Origin: Streptomyces olivaceoviridis
GTDB lineage: Bacteria; Actinomycetota; Actinomycetes; Streptomycetales; Streptomycetaceae
DNA: 64,000 nt
Reading direction: 5' to 3'
Assembly (NCBI RefSeq): GCF_014650115.1
Contig: NZ_BMUI01000005.1
Span: forward strand, 186,001 to 250,000
In this document: positions 33,401 to 42,700 of the stretch, piece by piece
Position numbering within the stretch: the stretch's first letter is position 1
How the letters are laid out: each line of letters starts with the position of its first letter
Made by a program: the position numbers and the translations under genes
Notes under the pieces: generated by a model
Databases searched by the model: none
What the model was told of the DNA's origin: nothing
The model's input: the letters and a program-made list of their open reading frames with translations, nothing else

Positions 33401-34260
33401 AGTACGTGACCGGCGGGGACACCCTGTGGAACCACGTCGTGCACCACGACGTCGTCGACGTCCCCGACCTGCCGCTGGCGGCCGGCATGCGGAACGCGCC
33501 GCGTACCTACCGTCCCGGCCGGCACGTCACGGAGCGGTGGTTCGGAGCGCCGGTCCGCCCCTCCATCCCCCGCGGCTGGACCCGGCCGTCGGTCCGCAAC
33601 GGCGACACCCTGACCGTGTACGTCCCGGAGTTCACCGATTCCGACGCCGGCCACTGGTCGTTCGCGGAGACGAGTGGCTTCGGCGTCGGCCGGGCGACCG
33701 CCGCCGACGACGTCGCATCGGCGGTGCTGTACCGGAACGGCGAGCAGACCGCGGTCTCCGACGACGGAGCGTGGGGCAGTTTCGAAGTGGCCCCGGGTGA
33801 TGCCCGGTACCGGCTGGACCTGACGACCGCCCGTGTCTCGGACGACTGGCACCTCGGCGTGCGCACGCGCACCTCGTGGACGTTCCGCTCGGACACCACG
33901 GCCGATGCCGCCCCGCTGCCGCTGCTCCAGCTCGACTACGACGTACCGGTCGACGCGCAGGGTGCCGTGAGCCGGGCACGCGCACATCGACTGGGCCTCA
34001 CCGTCCGCATGCAGGACGGCATGGCCGCCCCGCGCGGCGTGCGCCTGAAGGCCGAGGCGTCGTACGACGACGGGAAGACCTGGACCACGGCGCGCACCGA
34101 ACGGCACGGCGACGGCCGGCAGTTCACGGCCACCGTGGAGCGGCCGTCGAAGGGACGCGGTGACGCTTACGTGACACTCCGCGTGACCGCCACGGACTCC
34201 GCCGGCGACAGCGTGCGCCAGACCGTGGAGCGGGCGTACCTGCACCGCGGTACGGCGTGA
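30430..34260 (+). CDS. Large secreted S8 subtilisin-type peptidase
   Basis: 1276 residues from ATG 30430, giving a normal Sec signal (KFRPMAVISTGLILLAGVVP); an upstream GTG would spoil it. A pro-region runs to about residue 235. The catalytic triad is D251 (VLDTGVDASHPDL), H283 (FGHGTHVAS) and S461 (SGTSMATPHVAG), with the oxyanion Asn in AAGNEG. About 750 further residues follow without enzyme motifs, rich in beta strands, including a PA-like stretch (AKAGAKALLMVWPEE). Streptomyces encode several such large subtilases, secreted for protein scavenging or lantibiotic-type processing. It stands alone as a transcription unit and ends at a strong hairpin. Confidence 0.92.
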   Translation: MAKFRPMAVISTGLILLAGVVPTTAVARTATSGTVARPASEAGARSTTVRLITGDQVTVTSLPGGRRTASVRPGPGREHIPFETLEEDDKSLTVLPWDAEGLVSAGTLDRRLFDVTALISQGYDEAHTSALPLIVSSEPSREGARVTAEAARAAAATADRLVALNTPGTPSRNLPSIHARSLRVADRRLGAFWKTLNPGGEAGVARAALTPRVSLDGRVKAVLDRSTAQINAPTAWKAGDEGQGVKVAVLDTGVDASHPDLAGRITEAVDFSNSANTDDHFGHGTHVASIVGGSGAASGGTRRGVAPRADLLIGKVLGDDGYGTESAVIDGMQWATREHAKVVNMSLGSGSPTDGTDPLSQAVDSLTASSGTLFVVAAGNEGETGPSSVSSPGAADAALTVGAVDRDDSVAPFSSRGPRLGDGAVKPDVTAPGVGIIAARASGTTLGDPVDAHYVALSGTSMATPHVAGAAALLAQRHPDWDAQQLKDALISTAHTVPHTQVTEQGGGRIDVATAMGPVRAGGSVSLAPLTTGGSGGRQQAATVRYTNSGDRPVTLSLALGLATESGRALPDGVVGLGSDTVRLGPGATAEVPLSTDARNAVRGNYYGYLTAKSADGAVLTHTTVSLAVHAPRHRLTVFYRDRDGKVMPDWLPMIWGPDGFVDYADRQAHVALVEEGTYYVSSAFSDMTDHGGEAGTVVAPEVKVTKDRTVTLNAAEATQVHIRTPRPAEQHGILSTTVYRRIDGHGLVQGVMYFDDVTRLYVSPTSRVTDGAFEFSSRWQMVAPQLRAKVSGGSREFVPFYEPDSSVFPDRGARLTAMDAGTSSAPDFRHARGKLAVVRYDFSVTEPELARSAAKAGAKALLMVWPEEQASAWTRWQPTGDRTALPSMRASWKDGTALLERVEKGTTTVAFSGTVRSPYLYDVMQVSKDLVPKQVVHTVSERESAVVRSTYTRTGAALWASEQRFGWRPYQETAWNQYSRYVPVGRERVEYVTGGDTLWNHVVHHDVVDVPDLPLAAGMRNAPRTYRPGRHVTERWFGAPVRPSIPRGWTRPSVRNGDTLTVYVPEFTDSDAGHWSFAETSGFGVGRATAADDVASAVLYRNGEQTAVSDDGAWGSFEVAPGDARYRLDLTTARVSDDWHLGVRTRTSWTFRSDTTADAAPLPLLQLDYDVPVDAQGAVSRARAHRLGLTVRMQDGMAAPRGVRLKAEASYDDGKTWTTARTERHGDGRQFTATVERPSKGRGDAYVTLRVTATDSAGDSVRQTVERAYLHRGTA

Positions 34261-34296
34261 CGCGCGGACGCGGCTGACCCGCTCGTGCGGTCAGTC

Positions 34297-34343
34297 GGCG
34301 CGGCGGGTGCCATGCCCATGGTGGGCCTGGCACCCGCCGCGCC
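34297..34343. terminator. Bidirectional terminator
   Basis: A perfect 16-base stem (34297-34312 with 34328-34343) whose loop contains a second small hairpin (GCCCATGGTGGGC). It lies between convergent genes ending at 34260 and 34449. Confidence 0.8.
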
Positions 34344-34448
34344 GGTGCAGGGGCGGGACGACTTCACCGTGGCAGCGATCGGCGCCCGCCTGTGAACGGC
34401 GGGCCCATGGGGCGCGTACCGGTGTCCTGGACCTCCGGGCGGGCCCGT

Positions 34449-35453
34449 TCACAGCCAGCCGCGTCGCGACGCCTGCCAGGCCAGTTGCATACGGGTCACC
34501 GCGCCGGCGCGCTCCATCATGCCTTGGATGCGGCGCTGGACCGTCCGGCGGCTCAGCCCCATCTGCGAGGCGATCGCCTTGTCGGCGACCCCCGCCACGA
34601 GCAGCGACAACAGCTTGCGGTCGGTGGCCGAGAGCGAGTCGCCCGGACCGGCCCCGTCGGTCCCGGCGAGCGTGCCGGTGCCGTCGATGTCCAGGGGGAC
34701 GGCGTCCTCCCAGTAGCGGTCGAACAGGGCGAGGAGGGCCGCGAGCAGGTTGCTGTCCCTGACCAGCGCCGTGGTCGGCTCTTCCGGGCTGCCGTGCGGC
34801 CCACCGGCCACGAGGGGGAAGACGGCGACGGAGCGGTCGGCGATGGCCAGGCGCAGCGGCAGGTGCGGTACGGCACGAGCCACCTCGCCGGCCCGTACAC
34901 CCGCCACGACGTTCTCCAAGGCACCCTCGTCGTCGAAGAACGCCTTCTCGTACAGCACTCGGTAGCGCACGCCCCGGGCCAGCGCCTCGAACTCCTCGGC
35001 GTTGGTGCCCGACGGCATGGCCACGTACTGGGCCTTGCAGAACCACAGCATCTCGTGGCGCGCGCTCGACTGGATCTGCCGGAGCTGCTGGCGCAGGGCC
35101 TCCGCCCCGGTGATCACCTCCAGCAACTGGCCGGCGTCATGCCTGCGCATCGTCTCCCGGTAGGACTCGATGAGCCGTGCGGCCTCGAACCGGGCCACGT
35201 CCAGCGCGTCGGCGCTGCGCTTCAGCCGGGGCAGCAGTGCCACCTCCGGCGGAGCGGGACGGAACACCCGGGGTGTGCCGTCCGTATGGGTGGCGAGGCC
35301 CTTGGCGACGAGTGAGTCCAGGATCCGCCCGGTCTCCGCGTCGGTCAGGCCGGCCCGCTGGGCGATGTCCTCGCTGGTGGCCCGACCGGACGTCACGAGC
35401 ATCTGGTAGAGGGATTCCTCCTCGGGCGGGACGCCAGCCACCTCCAGCGCCAC
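34449..35453 (-). CDS. TrmB/LuxR-type transcriptional regulator
   Basis: 334 residues, GTG 35453 with GGGAGG five bases upstream. The N-terminus has a TrmB-like winged helix (LYQMLVTSGRATSEDIAQRAGL, EDIAQ helix-turn-helix). A middle region of about 130 residues has the TrmB C-terminal or phospholipase-D-like fold (MLWFCKAQYVAM). The C-terminus is a LuxR-type HTH (SATDRKLLSLLVAGVADKAI, SQMGLSRRTVQRRIQGMMERAGA). Such double-HTH regulators are common near actinobacterial secreted-enzyme and metabolite genes. Target not evident; it converges on the subtilase gene. Confidence 0.85.
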   Translation of the reverse strand: MALEVAGVPPEEESLYQMLVTSGRATSEDIAQRAGLTDAETGRILDSLVAKGLATHTDGTPRVFRPAPPEVALLPRLKRSADALDVARFEAARLIESYRETMRRHDAGQLLEVITGAEALRQQLRQIQSSARHEMLWFCKAQYVAMPSGTNAEEFEALARGVRYRVLYEKAFFDDEGALENVVAGVRAGEVARAVPHLPLRLAIADRSVAVFPLVAGGPHGSPEEPTTALVRDSNLLAALLALFDRYWEDAVPLDIDGTGTLAGTDGAGPGDSLSATDRKLLSLLVAGVADKAIASQMGLSRRTVQRRIQGMMERAGAVTRMQLAWQASRRGWL

Positions 35454-35625
35454 GGACGCCTCCCGGAATCTCGGAATCCAACGGTTGAAGATCGTACATG
35501 GGGGTGCCGGGGCGGCGCGTGGAGCACGTACGGGGTGAACCGGCGGGGTGCCGGGCCGTGACCGGTCCGAGGCCGTGGCGGGGCCCCGTGGGGACCGCGA
35601 GCGGTGCCGGTACCAGCCTGGGCCC

Positions 35626-36393
35626 ATGGCGCACGAGGGGGACTTCCGGGTCGGTGACGTACTGTCGGTGGCCTGCGCCTTCACACCGGCCAGAGTCGAA
35701 CGGGGCCTTGCCTGGGGACACGTGTCGGTGCGGTGGCCATGGTGGCGCGTCGACACCGGCAGCGCGTTCTTCCACTGGAACGGGGTCGTCGCCCTGGGGG
35801 TGGACACCGGCGGGTACGCGGGCCCTGAGACGGAGTCGGAGTTGTTCCGGACCGACCCGCCGCCCGAGCACCTGAAGGCGGGAGACATCTGCCGGGTCGG
35901 AGTGCCGCCGACCGTGGTTCACGTCACCGCCGTCGACCACCACGACCCGCCCCTGGAGACGGGCTGGCTACCGCGCCCCCGGCTGACCGTGAGCGTGCTG
36001 CGCCGGGGGCTGTCCCATCGGGAGTTCCCGGACGAGAGCCACCTCGATGGTTCGGGGTACACCCTTCAGCCGGGCGACGGTATCCCGTTCTCCTTCGAGC
36101 TGTTGATGCGGCCGTACGCGTTTCTCCGGCCGGGCGACGAGGTCGCCGACGCCGCGGGGCGGGCCTGGCGGTTCGGCGGGCCGTGGGACTGGACCGCCTT
36201 CGACGGAGCGGGAGCCGGCGCGGGCCCCGAGTGGCCGCTCGTGCTGCTGACCCGTGCGGGGGTGCCGTGCCGCGTCGCCGACGCGGAGGCGGTGACCGCG
36301 GGCACGGCGACCGGCTCCCACCAGGAGACGGTCCGGCACTGGACGTCCCTCACCGACGCCTCGCCCACGCCTCGCCCCGCGACGCCGGGATGA
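35626..36393 (+). CDS. Uncharacterised protein
   Basis: 255 residues from ATG 35626; no clear ribosome site is seen, and an upstream in-frame start at 35548 remains possible. I do not recognise the family. The protein is rich in beta-strand-like segments with Trp/Phe/Gly (WPWWRVDTGSAFFHWNG, AWRFGGPWDWTAFDG), has no signal peptide or membrane helix and no obvious catalytic motif. Codon bias is that of a real gene. It is divergent from the TrmB/LuxR regulator, so it could be that regulator's target. Confidence 0.65.
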   Translation: MAHEGDFRVGDVLSVACAFTPARVERGLAWGHVSVRWPWWRVDTGSAFFHWNGVVALGVDTGGYAGPETESELFRTDPPPEHLKAGDICRVGVPPTVVHVTAVDHHDPPLETGWLPRPRLTVSVLRRGLSHREFPDESHLDGSGYTLQPGDGIPFSFELLMRPYAFLRPGDEVADAAGRAWRFGGPWDWTAFDGAGAGAGPEWPLVLLTRAGVPCRVADAEAVTAGTATGSHQETVRHWTSLTDASPTPRPATPG

Positions 36394-36723
36394 TCCGAAC
36401 GACAGGGCTCGGTGGGCCGCCCTGCCGTTCGCCGGTCGGCCGTGCGGTTGGCTGGGGCCGGCACGGATCGAACGATGCGCAGTCCTTGGGGCCATACGGT
36501 GCAGAGCGACGACGTTCCACCGGTACCGGATGCGGCGTGGCTGGAGGAGCGGCTGGGTGAAGGCTCGCTCCGGCGACCGGACGAGGCCGCTCTGCCGGCC
36601 GGCTGACGGATGCCGGGTCCAGGGAGTGCCCTCTGCCACCGCCGGCCGGGTGATCGCCCGGCCCGCCTCGCCCGCCCCGCCCGCCGCGACCGGCTGTGGT
36701 CGTGGCTGCGAGGCCGGGACGGG
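36394..36723. other. Gap without a supported gene
   Basis: 330 bases. A plus-strand frame from about 36475 to 36606 (ending EERLGEGSLRRPDEAALPAG) could be a short gene or a relic, but it has no ribosome site. A 7-base stem hairpin (36644-36663) lies before the SDR relic. Confidence 0.4.
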
Positions 36724-37044
36724 TCAGTTGTGTCCGGCCATGACGCCGCCGTCGACGTCCCGGACGGCGCCGGTGACCCGGTCGGTCTGGTCCGACAGGA
36801 GGAAGGCGACGGTGGCGGCGACGTCGTCGGGGGTGCCGGTGCGGCCCAGGGGGTGGAAGGTGTTGAACCCGACGGCCTCGCCGTGGGCGGCCGGGGTGGC
36901 TGCCGCCTCCTGGGCGCGGGCCTGCGTACGGCCGGTGACGACGGTGCTGCCGGCGCCGAGGACGTGGTGGGCGACGGCGTGGCCGATGCCGCTGGTGCCG
37001 CCGATGACGACGACCTCGTGACCGGTGAAGTGGTGCTCCCGGTT
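36724..37044 (-). pseudogene. SDR dehydrogenase relic
   Basis: The frame HHFTGHEVVVIGGTSGIGHAV shows the dinucleotide-binding GxxxGIG motif of a short-chain dehydrogenase, and RTGTPDDVAATVAFLLSDQTD followed by VRDVDGGVMAGHN is the normal C-terminus. Between them only about 45 residues remain instead of about 170, so the catalytic Ser-Tyr-Lys part is gone. No start codon precedes the relic: the frame runs straight from the DinB stop at 37063. An internal deletion plus loss of the start is the simplest reading. Confidence 0.75.
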
Positions 37045-37062
37045 CGATGAGCCTGGCGGTGG

Positions 37063-37596
37063 TCAGGCGTAGGGGTTGAGGACGAGGTAGCCGTCGATGC
37101 GGCCGAGCCGGTCCGAGGAAGGGTCGGGCGGAAGCGCGTGGCCGAGGTTGCCGGCACGGACCTCGCTGATCCACTGGTCGTGCTGGTACTCGTGATTGAT
37201 GAGCGCGACCAGCAAGTGGTACGCGACGACGGTCAGTTGGGCGGGGGCGCCGACCCTGCCCGCGGCGATGTCGCCGAGGCGGGCGTGGACGCGTTCGGCG
37301 ACGGTGTCACGGAAGGCGGTGAGCCGTTCGACGGTGGGCAGCGCGCCGCGGAACTTCTCCGGGTTCGCCGAGTCCATGAGCCCGTCCAGTTCCGGGTCGG
37401 GGCTGGGCTCGGCGGCGGTGAGGTTGCGGATCATGAAGTGGGCGACGTGCGCCTGATGGCCGAGATGCCAGCCGATGGCACTGGAGTTCTCGTGCGGACG
37501 CCAGGTCACCTCGTCGGGGGTGAGGTCTTTCCACAACTCGTCGGTGTAGGCACGGGCGCGGTCGTACTCGCGCAGCAGTGCGTTGAGTTCGTGCAT
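37063..37596 (-). CDS. DinB-like four-helix metalloprotein
   Basis: 177 residues. Histidines that bind metal in the DinB/YfiT fold are present in GWHLGHQAHVAHF and INHEYQHDQW. These proteins are stress-associated or thiol-transferase relatives (mycothiol-dependent maleylpyruvate isomerase superfamily) with a catalytic metal at the helix bundle. Specific role unknown. The gene reads towards the SDR relic, and a 400-base gap with a palindromic operator separates it from the divergent MFS gene at 38001. Confidence 0.8.
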   Translation of the reverse strand: MHELNALLREYDRARAYTDELWKDLTPDEVTWRPHENSSAIGWHLGHQAHVAHFMIRNLTAAEPSPDPELDGLMDSANPEKFRGALPTVERLTAFRDTVAERVHARLGDIAAGRVGAPAQLTVVAYHLLVALINHEYQHDQWISEVRAGNLGHALPPDPSSDRLGRIDGYLVLNPYA

Positions 37597-37885
37597 GGAT
37601 CCACCAGTCGGTGTTCTCGGGAGGAGGGGTGGGTCTTGACCCGCTCGCCACGGTGGCGCGGGGGGGGCGCTGTCCGGGGTGCTGAGGAGGCCAGGATGTC
37701 GCCGTGGTGGTGCCTTACTCGATGAGCGGGACGGGAGCGGCGCGGTGTTCCCCGCGACGTGCCTGCCACGTTAGGCACTCCAGGGCGGGGCCGGTAGAGG
37801 ATCCCGGTGAATCTGCCTGTAAGGAACGTGTACGGCTAGCGGGCGGCGGCGAGGCTGTCAGCGGCAGGCCGCCCCTCGGCCCCCT

Positions 37886-37941
37886 CGTACGAAGCCCTTC
37901 GTACGGCACCGCGGGAACCCCTTCCGACGCACCGTACGAAG
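37886..37941. promoter_or_regulatory. Palindromic operator upstream of the MFS gene
   Basis: 37886-37905 is a perfect 9-2-9 inverted repeat (CGTACGAAG-CC-CTTCGTACG). A third copy of the half-site CGTACGAAG is at 37933-37941. It lies 60-115 bases before the MFS start, a classic arrangement for a TetR- or MarR-type repressor. No such regulator gene is adjacent. The rest of the 37597-38000 gap shows no gene. Confidence 0.65.
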
Positions 37942-38000
37942 CCCTGTCCGGCCGTGCCCGGCCTTCCCCGTGCACGGCGACACATCACCCCGGGAGAGAC

Positions 38001-39266
38001 ATGACCAGCACCGCACCCGCCGGTACGACGGCCCACATACGCGACCCCGCGCAGGCACAGCGCCGTATCCTGCGCGTCCTGGTCGCGTCCCAGGTCCTCA
38101 GCGGCGCGGGCCTCGCCGCCGGCGTGACCGTCGGTGCCCTCCTCGCCCAGGACATGCTCGGTTCGACCAGCCTCGCCGGTCTGCCCAGCGCCCTGCTCAC
38201 CGCCGGATCCGCGTTCACCGCGGTGGCCGTCGGCCGCGTCTCCGACAAGCACGGCCGCCGTCCCGGTCTCGCCGCCGGGTACCTCACCGGTGCCGTCGGC
38301 TCGGCCGGCGTCATCACCGCCGCCGTCCTGGACAACCCCGTCCTGCTGTTCATCGCCCTCTTCGTCCACGGCGCGGGCTCCGCCACCAACCTCCAGGCCC
38401 GCTACGCCGGAGCCGACCTCGCCCACCCCGGTCACCGGGCCCGGGCCGTCTCCACGGTCCTGGTCGCGACCACGCTCGGCGGTGTCGCCGGTCCCAACCT
38501 CGCCGCTCCGACCGGCACGTTCGCCGCACACCTCGGCATCCCGAACCTCGCCGGCCCCTTCATGCTGTCCGGCGCCGCCTACGCGCTGGCCGCGCTCGTT
38601 CTCGCCCTCCGGCTGCGCCCCGACCCGCTGCTCCTGGCCCGCGAGGTCGCCGTGGCCGAGGAAGCCGGTGCGCCCGCGCACCCGGCCGCCGCGGAGGCCG
38701 TCGACCGGGGCGAGGGGCGCGGAGGCGTCGTCCTCGGCGCGCTGGTCATGGTCCTCACCCAGCTCGTCATGGTGGCGATCATGACCATGACGCCGGTCCA
38801 CATGCACGACCACGGGCACGGCACCGCCACCTCCGGCCTCGTCATCGCCCTCCACATCGGCGCGATGTACCTGCCGTCGCCGCTGACCGGCCGGCTCGTC
38901 GACTGCTACGGCGGCATGAAGGTCGCCGCCGCCTCCGGCATCACCCTGCTGGCGGCCGGCGTGCTCGCCGCCGCGGCGCCCGGTGACTCCGTGGCCCTCC
39001 TGGCGCTCGCACTGGCCCTGCTGGGACTGGGCTGGAACTTCGGCCTCGTCTCCGGTACGGCGATCATCACCGACACCGTGCCGCCGGCCACCCGCGCGAG
39101 GACCCAGGGCGTGGTCGACGTCTCCCTCGCCATCGCCGGCGCCACCGGCGGCATGGCCTCCGGCATCATGGTCGCCGCCGCCGGCTACCCCGCCCTCGCC
39201 CTCACCGGCGGCCTCCTCTCCCTCGCCCTCCTGCCCGCCGTCGCCGCCAGCGCCTACCGTCGATGA
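38001..39266 (+). CDS. MFS transporter (drug-efflux type)
   Basis: 421 residues, ATG with GGGAGAG upstream. About 12 hydrophobic segments; motif A between helices 2 and 3 is VGRVSDKHGRRPGLAAGYL. A His-rich external loop (PVHMHDHGHG) near residue 270 is unusual and might bind metal. Its 5' region carries the 37886 palindrome, suggesting induction by a substrate that displaces a repressor. Probable exporter of a small toxic molecule; substrate unknown. Confidence 0.85.
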   Translation: MTSTAPAGTTAHIRDPAQAQRRILRVLVASQVLSGAGLAAGVTVGALLAQDMLGSTSLAGLPSALLTAGSAFTAVAVGRVSDKHGRRPGLAAGYLTGAVGSAGVITAAVLDNPVLLFIALFVHGAGSATNLQARYAGADLAHPGHRARAVSTVLVATTLGGVAGPNLAAPTGTFAAHLGIPNLAGPFMLSGAAYALAALVLALRLRPDPLLLAREVAVAEEAGAPAHPAAAEAVDRGEGRGGVVLGALVMVLTQLVMVAIMTMTPVHMHDHGHGTATSGLVIALHIGAMYLPSPLTGRLVDCYGGMKVAAASGITLLAAGVLAAAAPGDSVALLALALALLGLGWNFGLVSGTAIITDTVPPATRARTQGVVDVSLAIAGATGGMASGIMVAAAGYPALALTGGLLSLALLPAVAASAYRR

Positions 39267-39760
39267 GCCCTGTGAGCCAGGAGATCCCCGCGCCGGACAC
39301 CACCGTCGACGGCACCGGCCATTCCCGGCGCGGCGGCGTGACGTTCGCCCATCGCCGTCCGACACCGATCACATCTGCAACTACCCTGCGGATTCGGGTC
39401 GAGCTCCCACCCACCTCGCCACGGTCGGCCGACCCGACGTGCCACGCCGCAGGAGTGCCGCATGGCGGGATCTCGCCGCCGTAGGACCCCCGTTCAAGCC
39501 CTCCACACCCGCACAGTCCCCACGCGGCACCCCCGAGCCACCCGCACGCACACGTATGACGACCGCACACTTCCCTCATTCGCTCCAGCCATGATCCACC
39601 AGAACCCGTCACAAGACGGCGGAAGCGGTCGGACATCGATCCATGTATCAGGGGTTGACATGAGCCGCTGCGCCATCGAGCCTTTGGCAACGTTGTCATT
39701 GCTTCTGCGGCAGACCCGGAGAGGTCCGGACTGCACCGCTTTTGATGGGACGTCACGCTC
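39267..39760. promoter_or_regulatory. Control region of the GH2 gene with LacI-type operator
   Basis: About 490 bases without a supported gene. At 39685-39698 lies TGGCAACGTTGTCA, one base from a perfect palindrome with the CAACGTTG centre typical of LacI-family operators at Streptomyces glycosidase genes. It is 63 bases upstream of the GH2 start. No LacI-family gene is in the window. Confidence 0.6.
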
Positions 39761-42700
39761 ATGACAGATCAGTCGGATCCGTCGCGCCATCCGTCGCGAC
39801 GGGCCATCGTCACCACGGGTACCACCCTGCTGGCCGGGTTCGGCCTGGGTTCCGTGCTTCCCGCCGCGACCGCCGTCGCCGCGCCCGACGGCGCGCCGGT
39901 GGGCTCCGCCGCCTCCCCCGGTGAGCTGGCGCTCCACCGGCCGGTCTCGGCCTCTTCGACGGCCTACGCCGCGACCCCCGGGTCCTTCGTCGTCGACCGC
40001 CTCTCCTCCCCCGGTGTCAAAGGCAGCGGCTGGCGTGCCGAGGGCGGCGATCCGCAGTGGATAGCCGTCGACCTCCAGGCGGCCTGCGAGGTCACGCGGG
40101 TCCGCCTCACCTTCGAGGCCGACGCCTCCGACCCGGTGTACACGCCGCCGACCACCGGCAATGTGCACAGCGGCACCACCGGAGACGAGATCCAGTCGAG
40201 CTTCTCGCTGGTCTTCGTGGTCGAGACGTCCGTGGACCACGAGTCCTGGACGACGGTGTACAGCACCACGTCCGGGACCGGTGGCGTCGTGGACGTCCCT
40301 CTTCCCCGCCCGGTGTCCGCGCGCTGGGTGCGCATGACCTCGCGGAAGCGCTCCAGTCCGCTGCCCCTCGGCCTCAACGGCTTCGAGGTGTACGGCACCG
40401 CCAAGGGCCACCGTCCCTCGGCCACCGGCTGGACCGACTGGGGCACCCGGCACGACGAGGCACCGGCGCTCACGGTCGCGGACGACGGGACCGTGCCCGT
40501 GGAGTCGGGCTGGCGGCTCACCATGGACGACTGGGCCGGCACGGACGGCGCCGGCCTGTCGAAGACGTCCGTCGACACCAGCGGCTGGCTGCCCGCGACC
40601 GTTCCCGGCACCGTGCTCGGCTCGCTCGTGGAGCAGGGCAAGCTGCCCGACCCGGTGGCGGGTCTGAACAACCTGCACATACCGGAGGCGTTGTCGCGCC
40701 ACTCCTGGTGGTACAAGCGGGACTTCGCGTTGCCGCGTGGTCTGCGCACCGGCGCCGGCCGGCACGTCTGGCTGGAGTTCGACGGCGTCAACCACAAGGC
40801 CGACGTGTGGCTCAACGGCAAGCAGGTGGGCGACCTGACCTACCCGTTCGCGCGGGCCGCCTTCGACGTCACCCGGCAGCTCGCCGAGAGCGGCGAGAAC
40901 GCGCTCGCGGTGAGGATCACGCCGATGCCGGTCCCCGGCAGCCCCGGTGACAAGGGTCCGCTGGGCGAGTCCTGGGTGGACGCCGGCGCGCCGCAGATGA
41001 ACCTCAACTCCCCGACGTACCTGGCGTCCTCGGGCTGGGACTGGATGCCGGCCGTACGCGACCGCGCGGCGGGCATCTGGAACCACGTCCGGCTGAGATC
41101 GACCGGGCACGTCGTCATCGGCGACCCTCGCGTGGACACCGTCCTGCCCTCCCTGCCGGATGTCTCGGTGGCCGAGCTGACCGTCGTGGTGCCGGTGCGC
41201 AACGCGGACACCGCCGACCACCAGGCGACGGTCACGGCCGCCTTCGACAAGGTACGGGTGTCGAAGACGGTCACCGTGAAGGCGGGCGAGAGCCTGGACG
41301 TCGTCTTCGCCCCTGACGCCTTCGGCCAGTTGAGGCTGCGCGACCCCCGGCTGTGGTGGCCGAACGGCCTGGGCGAGTCCCACCTGCACGACCTCACGCT
41401 CACCGCCTCGGTCGGCGGCCAGGAGAGCGACCATCGCACCACCCGCTTCGGCATCCGCCAGTTCGGCTACGAGTACGACGTACCGCTCGCGTTCACGGCG
41501 TCCGGCGACGCCTACACGCAGACCGTGACCTTCGACCGGCAGCAGGCCCGGCACGTCCGCATCCGCTGCCTGACGCGGGCCACCTCGTGGGGCAGCTCCC
41601 TGTGGACCCTGTCCGTGCGGGACAGCACCCAGCCGGGCACCGACCTCGCGCTGAACGCCCACGCCGACGCGTCCAGCACCGATCAGGACAGCAACCGCGC
41701 GGCCAATGCCACCGACGGTGACGCCGGCACGCGCTGGTCCTCCGCCTACGAGGACGACCAGTGGATCAGCGTCGACCTCGGCTCCGTCCAGTCCTTCGAC
41801 CGGGTCGACCTCACCTGGGAGCAGGCGTACGCGAAGACCTTCGTCGTCCAGGTCTCCTCGAACGGCTCGGACTGGACCGATGTGAAGTCGGTGGACAACG
41901 GGGCGGTGCCGCTGCCGTTCAACAACGGCAACGCCAGCCTCCAGATCGAGGACTTCGACCGGCGGACCGCACGCTATGTCCGCCTCGACTGCGGGCTCCG
42001 CAATACCAGTTGGGGCAATTCGTTGTGGTCGCTCTCCGTCGTCGACCGCAGTGAGCCCGGCACCGACCTCGCCCTGCGCCAGAAGGCCACCGCCTCCACG
42101 GAGGAGTCCGACCACCCGGCGTCGAACGCCACCGACGGGGACCCGAACACCCGCTGGTCGTCCGCCTACGAGGACCACCAGTGGATCGAGGTGGACCTCG
42201 GCTCCCCGCGGACGTTCGACCGTGTCGCCGTCGTCTGGGAGACCGCGTACCCGAAGTCGTACACGATCCAGGTGTCCGACGACGGCGAGCGGTGGACCGA
42301 CGTCAAGTCCGTGTCGAACACGCCGGACCCGCTGAAGATCAGCGTCAACGGCGTGCGCGTGCTGGCTCGCGGCGGCAACTGGGGCTGGGACGAACTGCTG
42401 CGCCGGATGCCGCCGGAGCGCATGGACGCGGCGGTGCGGATGCACCGGGACATGAACTTCACCATGATCCGCAACTGGCTCGGCAGCAGCGACCGGGAGG
42501 AGTTCTTCGCCGCCTGCGACCGGCACGGCATCCTGGTGTGGAACGACTTCCCCAACGCGTGGGGCATGGACCCGCCGGACCACGACGCCTTCAACGCGAT
42601 CGCACGGGACACCGTGCTGCGGTACCGCATTCACCCGTCCGTGGTGATCTGGTGCGGCGCGAACGAGGGCAATCCCCCGGCCGCCATCGACAAGGGGATG

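Noticed and set aside
30460..34245. Long minus-strand open frame opposite the subtilase
   Set aside because: Shadow of a GC-rich gene; low-complexity product without domains.
39202..39762. Minus-strand frame of 186 codons between the MFS and GH2 genes
   Set aside because: Cys/Gly/Trp-rich composition typical of antisense frames, overlaps the MFS 3' end and the GH2 operator.
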